DNA of 64,000 bases from an uncultured Lachnospiraceae bacterium (GTDB taxonomy: Bacteria > Bacillota > Clostridia > Lachnospirales > Lachnospiraceae), in the NCBI GenBank assembly GCA_934351925.1, contig CAKRJT010000009.1:41662-105661 (forward strand), read 5' to 3'. The notes under the pieces are model-generated. The model searched no databases. It was given only the letters and a program-made list of their open reading frames with translations, and had not been told where the DNA came from. Made by a program: the position numbers and the translations under genes. Shown here in pieces: positions 8,356 to 15,853 of the stretch (positions within the stretch are counted from its first letter, which is position 1; each line of letters begins with the position of its first letter).

Positions 8356-8726
8356 TTATTGACAGTCTTTTCTTATCTTATCAAAATAAGACTTTCTTGC
8401 ACCATCGCTCTCAAAAACATTGAATATTTCAGATATTTTTTCTGCCATATCAACAAAAGCAAAACCCTTCGCAGTCAAAATATTCTTGTCCATAACTATT
8501 CTTTTTTCCTCATAGTTATCCCAATAAAAAGGGTCATCACAGCCAATTTTTTCTATATGCTGTCTACTGCATGATGTTGTAAAATGATGTGTTTTCAAAA
8601 CTCCTACACATCCCAAAAATTGAGGTGCAAAACAATTTTCCGATATTCCCTAGACAATGGAGCGTCAAAACGATTTCAAAATCAGCCATATTTTCATATA
8701 TATAACACAATATTTTTCTCACACAT
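8356..8726 (-). pseudogene. Broken DJ-1/PfpI family gene
   Basis: Two pieces of one gene are visible. An ATG at 8726, one base after the esterase stop, opens a DJ-1-like N-terminus (KNIVLYIYENMADFEIVL, LHCLGNIGK) of about 31 residues that then runs out of homology. The C-terminal piece (8356 to about 8610) is in a different frame and contains RIVMDKNILTAKGFAFVDMAEKI, the usual DJ-1/PfpI 'DGNIITSRG' region. About 80 middle residues, including the nucleophile-elbow cysteine, are missing. An internal deletion with frame change best explains this. It would have been translationally coupled to the esterase. Confidence 0.6.
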
Positions 8727-8727
8727 T

Positions 8728-9732
8728 TTACCCTTTATTCTCCGTTTTTTTCAGCCATTCGCACATCTTTGGAATACAAATACCATGTCCGCCATCAAAA
8801 AATTCTGATGTATAATTCTCCTGCGCTCCAAGCTTTTTGTACACTTTTTCCAGATATTCAAAAGCAATATCGCTCCCCTGTTTTGGAAATATAGGGTCTT
8901 TATCTCCATTTATCACCAGCAATTTCTTCTCAGGAGCAGCCAATGAGGTGACATAAAAACTTTCTCCTGCCTTCATCTGGTCGGGAACATAATTACATAT
9001 ACAATGTCTTATCGCAAGGATACTATACTTGTACAGATTAGGATATGCCGCAACAATCATTCTGTCAATGCGCTCATCTAACACTCCGACATAATTGCAT
9101 ACTTGCCCGCCACCTGATGCGCCAAATACCGCAAATGTGTCAATGCCAAATTCTTTCCGGGCAAAATCCAATGCCTTCATCGCTTCCCACACGCGCAGTC
9201 CCAGCAGATTATATCCCATGTGAATTAATCTTGGTTCAAGATAACCACAGCTCTCGCACGCATCACAGTCATCACTGTATCCATCTGCCTTTGCTTCACC
9301 ATATCCGAACAGTTCGGGAGCTACGACAAGATATCCCATTTTGACCAGCTCCGACCCAAAACTCTTTTCTCCTAAAGCATAGATTTCCTTTGCGCCGAGA
9401 GTGCCGTGACCATTTAATGTCATAATAGCCTTTGTCGGTATTGCTGATGGCTCCGATAAAACAAATACAGCCATGTTAAGTTTCCCAGCTATTTTTACAA
9501 TATACTTTCTGACACGCATTCCTGCCTTGACATTGTCCTCTGCAAGCTCCCAAGATGGTTTTACAGCGTACCTTTCCTCCAGAACTCCTAACCTTAATAT
9601 ATCTCTTATTTTCTCTATTTGATCCTTTTTATAATTATTCCAATCATCAATTTCAGACAAAGGCTCTTTCACCGCTGTCATAGCGTCCTCATAGAGCTGT
9701 TCCATATATGCTGTCACTTTAACATCACTCAT
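8728..9732 (-). CDS. Alpha/beta hydrolase, acetylxylan-esterase-like
   Basis: A 334-residue serine hydrolase of the Abhydrolase_7/acetylxylan esterase type. The oxyanion region is LNGHGTLGAKE, the nucleophile Ser is in FGASGGGQVCN, the acid is in INGDKDPIF, and the His is in FDGGHGICIP near the end. No signal peptide, so it is cytoplasmic, likely removing acetyl or other ester groups from imported plant-polysaccharide fragments. It lies 47 bases after the GH28 gene on the same strand and ends one base before the broken DJ-1 gene; the three form one operon. The substrate is inferred from context only. Confidence 0.8.
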   Translation of the reverse strand: MSDVKVTAYMEQLYEDAMTAVKEPLSEIDDWNNYKKDQIEKIRDILRLGVLEERYAVKPSWELAEDNVKAGMRVRKYIVKIAGKLNMAVFVLSEPSAIPTKAIMTLNGHGTLGAKEIYALGEKSFGSELVKMGYLVVAPELFGYGEAKADGYSDDCDACESCGYLEPRLIHMGYNLLGLRVWEAMKALDFARKEFGIDTFAVFGASGGGQVCNYVGVLDERIDRMIVAAYPNLYKYSILAIRHCICNYVPDQMKAGESFYVTSLAAPEKKLLVINGDKDPIFPKQGSDIAFEYLEKVYKKLGAQENYTSEFFDGGHGICIPKMCEWLKKTENKG

Positions 9733-9779
9733 GCCTTATTCTCCTTGATATATTATTTTATGACCGATGCCTCCCGGTA

Positions 9780-11036
9780 TTAACCGATATTCACCTTCAC
9801 ATTCTCCAAAGTCATATTCTTTATGCAGTCGTACTCCCCACCCTTCTCCTTCGCGTTCACGGTGAGGTTCTCGAAAGTGAAATCCGACATTATATACTGC
9901 TCATCATTTCCTGCCACATTAAAATAAATATCACAGTCACATTCACAGTCACGCATGGTCACATGGTCGGCGTATGAGAGCGGAATATCCTTCCTGTCCT
10001 TCAAATCGTAGAACTGTGTCCACGGGTTCACATTGATAAAGTTCTCAATTTTACCCTTTATCTGTTCGACCCTTATGTACTCGTAATGCTGGGGTGTGTC
10101 AGGTCTCATCTTAAGCCACAGAAGATTTTTTCCCTCAAGTACAGTAATTCTTCTCACAATTATGTTGCGGTTGTGGACAGACTCTGAGCCGCAGGTAAGG
10201 CAGCCGTGGCAGAAGCCGTAAGTGCAGTCCTCGACTATCACTCGCTCGTTCATTCCGTTCTCCGGCGCCTCGTCAGCCCACGGTCCCTTTCCGCCCTTGA
10301 GGCAGACGGAATCGTCATTTACCTCCATGTAACAGTTCTTGACAAGCACGTCCGTGCACACGTCAATGTCTATGGCGTCCGTGCTCGGCGCCTTCACAGG
10401 CGATGCGGGCGAGAAAATCCTGCACCCTATGTATTTTACATGCTCACAGCGGTAGAGATGATTGGTCCAGTAGTGTGAGTTCTGAAGCCTCAGCCCCGCA
10501 ACGAGGACATTTTTACAATTAGAAATATAGACAAGTCTTGGTCTCTGCTCGTCCTTGTTGGTGCACTTAGGGTTCCACTCTCTTCTGAGCCAGAAGGCCT
10601 TCCACGAGCGCAGACCGTTTCCGTCAATCGTGCCCGGTCCCATCATGGTGAAGCCGTCAATTCCGTCAGCATTTATAAGTGCGGTAAAATACGGGCAGGT
10701 CTCACCTTCAATCCTCGTAAGCTTCAAATCGTAGTCTGAGATATCATCGCTTCCCTTCAAGGTTCCGCCCTCGGCAACATACAGGTTCACACCCTGCTTA
10801 AAATATATTGAACCCGTCAAATATGTCCCCGCAGGAACCACTATGACACCGCCGCCGTTCTCCGCCACAGTGTCGATGAGCTGCTGGATTTCCCTCGTGT
10901 GCACTTTTCCGTCGTCAAGTATATTGTAGTCGGTCAGAACATACCTCTTTCCAAGCTCCTCAAGACCCGGCACTCTTGTGTCATAAAACCAGTCATCAAT
11001 CTGCGTCCCATCCGGGAAAAATTCAGTGTTATTCAT
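9780..11036 (-). CDS. Glycoside hydrolase family 28 (polygalacturonase-like)
   Basis: A protein of about 418 residues with a right-handed beta-helix. GH28 marks are STDAIDIDVC and VNDDSVCLKGG (catalytic Asp residues), CHGCLTCGSE (GHG-equivalent region) and LWLKMRPD (RIK-equivalent). No signal peptide, suggesting an intracellular exo-enzyme on short oligogalacturonides or related oligosaccharides. The start at 11036 (MNNTEFFPDG) is chosen because the open frame upstream is a dispersed repeat, whose GAGGATTAAG supplies the ribosome site. First gene of an operon with the esterase. With uxuA at the other end of the window it fits pectin/hexuronate use. Confidence 0.87.
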   Translation of the reverse strand: MNNTEFFPDGTQIDDWFYDTRVPGLEELGKRYVLTDYNILDDGKVHTREIQQLIDTVAENGGGVIVVPAGTYLTGSIYFKQGVNLYVAEGGTLKGSDDISDYDLKLTRIEGETCPYFTALINADGIDGFTMMGPGTIDGNGLRSWKAFWLRREWNPKCTNKDEQRPRLVYISNCKNVLVAGLRLQNSHYWTNHLYRCEHVKYIGCRIFSPASPVKAPSTDAIDIDVCTDVLVKNCYMEVNDDSVCLKGGKGPWADEAPENGMNERVIVEDCTYGFCHGCLTCGSESVHNRNIIVRRITVLEGKNLLWLKMRPDTPQHYEYIRVEQIKGKIENFINVNPWTQFYDLKDRKDIPLSYADHVTMRDCECDCDIYFNVAGNDEQYIMSDFTFENLTVNAKEKGGEYDCIKNMTLENVKVNIG

Positions 11037-11181
11037 CTTAATCCTCATTTCCGAGCGATTTCTCGCGAGGAGGCGATGAGAAATTCGCGCAGGCGATTTC
11101 TCATCTGCCTTCAAAGCAATTTGTTTTCGCTCATAAACAAATTGCATGTGTGAAAAATATGCTATCAAGCTTATTTTTCAC
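11037..11181 (-). repeat. Family C dispersed hairpin repeat, copy 1
   Basis: About 145 bp, nearly identical to 63852-63998. On the minus strand it has four hairpins: GTGAAAAATA/TATTTTTCAC, GCAATTTGTTT/AAACAAATTGC, GATGAGAAAT/ATTTCTCATC, and CGAG/CTCG next to a CCTC that can pair with the GAGG ribosome site. It ends GAGGATTAAG then the GH28 ATG. Just outside its other end is GGAGGACTAG (11183-11192), similar to the ribosome-site motif. Confidence 0.8.
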
Positions 11182-11323
11182 GCTAGTCCTCCACTCTCTC
11201 TAAAACATAGTACATCACATTTTTAATTCAATTTGGCATATCCGTTTACCAGTGTTAATTTTACCATAATTTATAATGTAAAAACAACCCGGTAAATCCG
11301 GGCTGTTTCATTCCGTTTAATAT
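11182..11323. other. Spacer with promoter and terminator between GH28 operon and debris region
   Basis: AT-rich spacer. It should hold the promoter of the GH28 operon. It also holds the terminator listed separately; nothing else is recognised. Confidence 0.4.
11281..11310 (-). terminator. Rho-independent terminator
   Basis: AACAGCCCGG-ATTTA-CCGGGTTGTT on the minus strand followed by TTT. It lies 14 bases after the stop of the Rpn-like fragment. Confidence 0.75.
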
Positions 11324-11572
11324 TCAGTTCTCCTCTTTAAGAAACCGCTTCTTACCTTCCTCAAACTCATTCGGATAACACTCTTTGACAGAGGACTCGT
11401 CTATGCCAAGCTTAAGCATATTTACAACAGCGTCTATATTAGCTTCTGTTTTACCTTCGGCTCTGCCTTTAGTCCAGCCTTCGTTTCTGGCTTCTGTTGT
11501 GTATTTTTCCATAACCTCACACATCACGCGCGTACCTCCTTCCCGGGATATTCTCAAATTTACTGCCGACAT
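11324..11572 (-). pseudogene. C-terminal fragment of an Rpn-family (PD-(D/E)XK) nuclease
   Basis: The frame encodes a highly charged tail (MCEVMEKYTTEARNEG, WTKGRAEGKTEANIDAVVNM) and the end KECYPNEFEEGKKRFLKE. This is the C-terminal part of Rpn/'PD-(D/E)XK nuclease transposase-like' proteins abundant in Lachnospiraceae; the nuclease domain is absent. The ATG at 11524 has GGAGGT nine bases upstream, so a 66-residue peptide could still be made. It adjoins a broken kinase gene and is followed by a terminator. Confidence 0.55.
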
Positions 11573-12105
11573 CTACACTTTCACCACTATTTTCAATACT
11601 CCGTCCTCATATTCCGCCCAGATACTCCCGCCAAGCTGCTCCACAAGACTTCTCGCAATCGACAGCCCAAGGCCCGTCGAGCCCTCGCCTCCTGCACCGT
11701 GTAAAATCGGTCAAAAAGCTTCTCGACACGCAGCTTGTCAAGACTGCGGGCATGGTTTTTGAATATAATCTGCCCGTCGTCGTGCAGCTCAACAGAGAAA
11801 TCCCCGTCGCTGTATTTTAACGCATTGCCAATTATATTGCCAAAGACGCGCGACATCGCCGCGCGGTTTGACTGCCTTACAACGCTATTCTCCGCTATGG
11901 AGAGCTCAGGGACAATCTCCGCCTCCTTCATCGCCCCGTAAAAACTCAGTATGCTCTCCTCGAGAACCTCGCGCAAATCTATCGGCTCCAGCGTCAGCTT
12001 ATCCTGTGCAAGTATGACCGTGTACTGAAAAAGCTCCTCCGTAAGCTCCTTTAACGCCTGCACCCTATTCTCTATAACATCGAGCGATTTTTTCACACAT
12101 ATCAT
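11573..12105 (-). pseudogene. Sensor histidine kinase fragment, truncated and frameshifted
   Basis: The visible part begins within the dimerisation helix (SLDVIENRVQALKELTEELF) and runs into the ATPase domain: N-box RVFGNIIGNALKYSDG, then FDRFYTV. After EAR the frame is lost: one G appears missing around 11680, since the next frame continues perfectly with GSTGLGLSIARSLVEQLGG to a stop at 11573. The sensor region and phospho-accepting His are absent at the 5' end. A GGGGGAGGAG site and an ATG at 12105 lie before the fragment, so the truncated frame may still be translated. Confidence 0.8.
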
Positions 12106-12228
12106 GGACTCCTCCCCCGTTTTAATTCATATTAGATAATCGAAAAATATTGTTATGCAATTACCTGTCAAGTTCATATTTACGGCGCTTGGAAACAGCA
12201 TGGGCTTAGGTATTAATGTGGTGTGAAT

Positions 12229-12434
12229 TTACTTCAAATCCTTGCGCCTGAAAGCCGCCACTCCTGCCCCTGTCATCACAACCAATATCCCCACATCGCA
12301 CAGAATGAATCTCACCGGTCTCTCAATACTCCACTGCAAAACCTGATAATACTGCGTTGACGGCAGAAAGTCCTCCATAAATTCATAAATTTCCCTTTTG
12401 GCACCTGTCAGGTACTTCGGATTTCTTACATTTT
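12229..12434 (-). pseudogene. C-terminal remnant of an ABC-2 type permease
   Basis: About 65 residues remain: YLTGAKREIYEFMEDFLPST, a hydrophobic helix (FILCDVGILVVMTGAGVAAF) and the terminal FRRKDLK typical of ABC-2 permeases of bacteriocin/lantibiotic self-protection or antibiotic efflux. The 5' side is replaced by tandem family A repeats. Together with the broken kinase just downstream this looks like the relic of a two-component plus ABC exporter operon. Confidence 0.65.
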
Positions 12435-12440
12435 TATCCC

Positions 12441-12612
12441 CCCTGCATACTGCAAGCACTGCTTGCAGTACTGCCACCAATAAGTTGTTTGAAAGTTTCA
12501 CTTTCAAACTTATACCCATGCATACTGCAAGCACTGCTTGCAGTATTGCCATCAATAAGTTGTTTGAAAGTTTCACTTTCAAACTTATACCCCTGTATAC
12601 TACAAGCATGCA
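12441..12612 (-). repeat. Family A hairpin repeat, tandem array (two full units and a partial third)
   Basis: Unit length is 75 bp. Each unit has two hairpins on the minus strand: GTTTGAAAGT/ACTTTCAAAC and TACTGCAAGCA/TGCTTGCAGTA. Units are joined by GGGTATAAG; the last ends GGGGGGATAAAA then ATG, immediately followed by a stop codon, so here the repeat no longer serves a gene. Single copies lie at 14871 and 50349. Confidence 0.9.
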
Positions 12613-12630
12613 ACATAATTGTAAAATATT

Positions 12631-13923
12631 TTATATACACCAAGCCGCATATAGCGGAACCGATTTTATCCCATTATCCATGCCGAAATTTTTTGCTGAA
12701 ACTCTGACCGACTTTTCTATGTCATACTTTTTCTTGAAAGCCTCAAGGCTCTTAGCCCTGACATGCACATTGGATTTGCACTCAATAGGCAGAATATGGT
12801 TATCCTGCATAATAACAAAATCTAATTCTGCCGATGAACCTGACTCCCAGTAATATAACTTGTGTTCCCTGCACGACAGTTGTACCGCGAGATAATTCTC
12901 CGTGATTGCGCCCTTGGCTTCCCCGCCCAAATTGATATCAGAAAGAATATTCTCAACAGGTATCATCGCCTTAGCCGCCAAAAGTCCTACATCGGAAAAA
13001 TATATCTTAAAGCTTGTGATGTCCTTGTAAAATTCCAGCGGAATTTTGCCCTCATTTACTTTCTCACATCTTAAAACAACCCCAGCCTTGGAAAGCCAGT
13101 CTATAGAAGCCTCATACTCCCTGCTTCTCGCATTGCTTCCAATCAGCTTATATTGAAATTTTTTATTTTCCCTCGCAAGCTGTGAAGGTATGCTGTTGTA
13201 TGTCGCCACATGCTTCACTGCCTCGTTTTTTGTGGCGTACTTTGCCATATCAGCCGTGTAATTGTTTATAATCTCTGCCTGTTTTACCCTGACCATTCTA
13301 TAATCATTTGTCTCAACAAATTCCCTGACAACCTCCGGCATTCCACCGACTACAAGATATGAATGGTACAGTTCAAGCGCCCTGCTGTGCAGATTTTCAC
13401 TGAGAGGTGCGTCCTCTCTGTAGCCGGATTCAATCAAATCCGCCAGCATTTCATTTCCGGCAGCCAGAAGAAACTCATAAAAATCCATCGGGTACATATT
13501 GATTGAGTTTACCTTGCCGACAGGAAAAGAATAATTCTCCCTTTCAAGTGCAACTCCAAGCAGACTTCCTGCAGCTATAATATGATATTCAGGTGCCTGC
13601 TCACAAAAATATTTCAATGATGTCAGTGCCTTCGGCGCCGCCTGTATCTCGTCAAAAATAATCAAGGTATGCTCCGTGATTACCCTTCCCAAAACCGCAC
13701 CCAGCTCCAAAATTATCCTCTTTGGCTCAAGATTTCTGTCAAAAATAGTTCTAAGTTCTCCGTTCGCCTCAAAATTAAAATATGCATAGTCCGCATAATT
13801 CTTCTTTCCAAAGCTTATTATGGAATATGTTTTTCCTACCTGTCTTGCACCGTACACTATAAGCGGTTTTCTATTCTTCTGATTTTTCCAGTTCAACAAC
13901 CCATCTTCTATTCTGCGCTTCAA
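12631..13923 (-). CDS. AAA family ATPase with DUF4143
   Basis: A protein of about 430 residues. The AAA_14 domain has Walker A GARQVGKT (near residue 28) and Walker B LIIFDEIQ, and the second half is DUF4143 with a PD-(D/E)XK-like end (ELDFVIMQDNHILPIECKS). Such proteins are common accessory genes in anaerobes with unclear roles. The TTG at 13923 is chosen because GGAGGT lies six bases before it; an open frame upstream to 14025 lacks a ribosome site. It is solitary, flanked by repeats, and probably a mobile or accessory gene. Confidence 0.85.
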   Translation of the reverse strand: MKRRIEDGLLNWKNQKNRKPLIVYGARQVGKTYSIISFGKKNYADYAYFNFEANGELRTIFDRNLEPKRIILELGAVLGRVITEHTLIIFDEIQAAPKALTSLKYFCEQAPEYHIIAAGSLLGVALERENYSFPVGKVNSINMYPMDFYEFLLAAGNEMLADLIESGYREDAPLSENLHSRALELYHSYLVVGGMPEVVREFVETNDYRMVRVKQAEIINNYTADMAKYATKNEAVKHVATYNSIPSQLARENKKFQYKLIGSNARSREYEASIDWLSKAGVVLRCEKVNEGKIPLEFYKDITSFKIYFSDVGLLAAKAMIPVENILSDINLGGEAKGAITENYLAVQLSCREHKLYYWESGSSAELDFVIMQDNHILPIECKSNVHVRAKSLEAFKKKYDIEKSVRVSAKNFGMDNGIKSVPLYAAWCI

Positions 13924-14054
13924 GATTACACCTCCAAATATACCGTCCGCAAAGTTGCACCAGCGTATTTTTGCCAAACCCCTCGTGACAATTAAGCTGT
14001 TATTTATAGTATAATCTATTTTCACATTTTAAGTCAATAAAATGTGATATTACA

Positions 14055-14864
14055 TCACATTTTTTCCGAATAAAAAGTGATATTCTTCCACCTTTCCGGT
14101 GCAATGTACTCACTTGTCACAATACACTCCGGGTCAGGAGCGAGCACATGTCTTACGACCTCGAAAATTCTCCTCGCATCGCAAAGCAGACAGTCGGCAT
14201 CACCGAACTTCACCTTTTTTGCGGCACCGCAGTCTAAGAAGGCCTGATTAAGCTTTACAAAATCCTCGGATATATGCGGCTGTGAGGCGTTATAATGCTT
14301 CCTGACATATACCTTCCTGTGCCCGCCGTCAGGCATGACTATCTCCAGCTCCATCGGCTTGTCCGACAGTCTATTAGGGACATTTAGAAGCTCCTCGACG
14401 CTGTGGATATATGTATTGCGCTCATGTCCCACACCGACAAGAAGTATCTTCCCTCCGCAGTCCTTCAGCCTGTCATAGCAGCCTCCCGGTGTACAGGGTG
14501 TATTGCACAGTTCCTCGCCCTTCAGATACTCTGCAGCCCGTCGCCCGAGCCCCGCCATGCTATGTGTAGGGTGAAGTGAGCGCACCACGCCCTCTCTCTT
14601 CATAAACAGGTTAGTCAGAAGCCCGACACAGGACGGCGTACTCTCCGGGTCGTATACAGGATTTTCATTGTTTACCGTTTTCCAGGTATGTGTCGGCAGG
14701 AGCAGAAGCCCTTCTGCAAAAAAACCGCTCCACACATCAAGCACCGTGTCTGCGCCGCCATCGACCTGCCCTATAGATTTCATCGATGAGTGTATCAGTA
14801 TGGTCTCATCGCCGTGCAGCCCCATCTGTCTTAATTGTTCTGTAAGTTCATTTTTATTATACAT
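14055..14864 (-). CDS. AAC(3)-family N-acetyltransferase
   Basis: A 269-residue member of the antibiotic_NAT (aminoglycoside 3-N-acetyltransferase) family. Family marks are ILIHSSMKSIG near residue 22, LLLPTHTW, and HPTHSMAGLGRRA around residues 98-110; acetyl-CoA would be the donor. Many chromosomal relatives in Clostridia do not act on aminoglycosides, so resistance should not be assumed. Its ATG directly follows a family A hairpin repeat, which supplies GGGGGATAAAAA as ribosome site. Confidence 0.87.
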   Translation of the reverse strand: MYNKNELTEQLRQMGLHGDETILIHSSMKSIGQVDGGADTVLDVWSGFFAEGLLLLPTHTWKTVNNENPVYDPESTPSCVGLLTNLFMKREGVVRSLHPTHSMAGLGRRAAEYLKGEELCNTPCTPGGCYDRLKDCGGKILLVGVGHERNTYIHSVEELLNVPNRLSDKPMELEIVMPDGGHRKVYVRKHYNASQPHISEDFVKLNQAFLDCGAAKKVKFGDADCLLCDARRIFEVVRHVLAPDPECIVTSEYIAPERWKNITFYSEKM

Positions 14865-14870
14865 TTTTTA

Positions 14871-14950
14871 TCCCCCTGCATACTGCAAGCATTGCTTGCA
14901 GTACTGCCACCAATAAGTTGTTTGAAAGTTTTACTTTCAAACTTATCCCC
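14871..14950 (-). repeat. Family A hairpin repeat, single copy before the AAC(3)-like gene
   Basis: Almost identical to the 12441 units. On the minus strand it starts with GGGGATAAG just after the M15 peptidase stop and ends with GGGGGATAAAAA and the ATG of the acetyltransferase gene. The two GGGGATAA motifs look like a duplicated target. Confidence 0.9.
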
Positions 14951-14963
14951 TTTTCTGAGCACT

Positions 14964-15791
14964 TTATCGAGAATACTCAAAGTGTTGGTAGTCCTTGTTC
15001 GTCTCCCAGTCTCCGCCCCACTCAAAGCCATGCTCGATAAACAGCCTGTAACAGAGGTCGTCATGGTCTATCTTATATAGGAAGTCCTCGCTTCTGTCCG
15101 CGTAGCTTATGGCGTCCTCGGGGCTCACCTTCATGCCGCTGCCGGTCTCCTTCACCTGTGGATTGTAGAAAGGGTTGATGTCCACCGCCAGTCCCATGCC
15201 GTGTCTGGAGACAATATCCGTCCCCTCTATCGTCCTGAAATTGAATGCCGAGGTATTGTTATCGCTCATCGACAGCTCATCATCGCCGTCGTACTCATCG
15301 ATGAGCGCTATCTTCTCAATCGGGTACTCCGCCTCATATAGCTGCTTGAATATATCGAGCACGTCCTCCGCGATAAGCTTGTTCACGATAAGCTCACCCT
15401 CGCAGGTTCTTCCACCGAAATCGACATACAGCACATGCACATATCTTAAATCCTTCCTCGCAACGGTACATTCTTCCGAATAGCTCTTTCCCTGCATGTT
15501 CTTCCATATGCTGTTCGGGATATCGGACACATAGAAATCGCTGTCGTTCCTGTCAGCAGTATTTTCCATATCATCTTCCAAACTGTCTGTCATACCGTTT
15601 GATGTGCCATTTGACACATTCTGACCCGCCGCAGAGGTTCCCTCATATCCTCCGGGAATATTCCCCAAATCAATCGTTCCGCCAGCAGGTGTATCTGCCT
15701 GACTTCCAAAATACAGCATGGCTCCAAGCATTCCAAGCGGCACAAGTGAGACCGCCATAACTGCAAGCAGGATTTTTGTCATTTTACTCAT
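14964..15791 (-). CDS. M15-family D-alanyl-D-alanine carboxypeptidase/endopeptidase
   Basis: A protein of about 275 residues with an N-terminal membrane anchor (residues 5-28), a low-complexity Ser/Gly/Asn linker, and an M15 zinc peptidase domain. The zinc ligands are in SRHGMGLAVDINP (His and Asp) and the final KDYQHFEYS, with EWGGDW before it. It likely trims peptidoglycan cross-links or stem peptides outside the membrane. The ATG at 15791 has GGAG six bases upstream. It lies 13 bases before the family A repeat that leads the acetyltransferase gene. Confidence 0.88.
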   Translation of the reverse strand: MSKMTKILLAVMAVSLVPLGMLGAMLYFGSQADTPAGGTIDLGNIPGGYEGTSAAGQNVSNGTSNGMTDSLEDDMENTADRNDSDFYVSDIPNSIWKNMQGKSYSEECTVARKDLRYVHVLYVDFGGRTCEGELIVNKLIAEDVLDIFKQLYEAEYPIEKIALIDEYDGDDELSMSDNNTSAFNFRTIEGTDIVSRHGMGLAVDINPFYNPQVKETGSGMKVSPEDAISYADRSEDFLYKIDHDDLCYRLFIEHGFEWGGDWETNKDYQHFEYSR

Positions 15792-15853
15792 ATATTTCTC
15801 CAATATTCAGCTTCTGTCCGCTACATCACGCATTTTAGCCATCTTCGGCAGTA

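Noticed and set aside
9045..11153. Plus-strand open frames opposite the esterase and GH28 genes
   Set aside because: They have no ribosome sites, odd composition and no family likeness; they are mirror frames of well-supported minus-strand genes.
11037..11168. 44-residue N-terminal extension of the GH28 protein
   Set aside because: This stretch is the family C repeat, also present at the right edge outside any GH28 gene; the true start is the ATG directly after its GAGGATTAAG.
12441..12612. CRISPR array
   Set aside because: Units are 75 bp, contiguous without spacers, and also occur singly elsewhere.
12434..12709. Open frames with repeated peptides (FESETFKQLI... and LFESFTFKL...) on both strands
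   Set aside because: They are translations of the 75-bp tandem hairpin repeats and of the ATPase gene end, with no independent start signals.
14055..14864. Calling the AAC(3)-family gene an aminoglycoside resistance determinant
   Set aside because: Family membership is clear, but many chromosomal relatives in Clostridia have no shown resistance activity.
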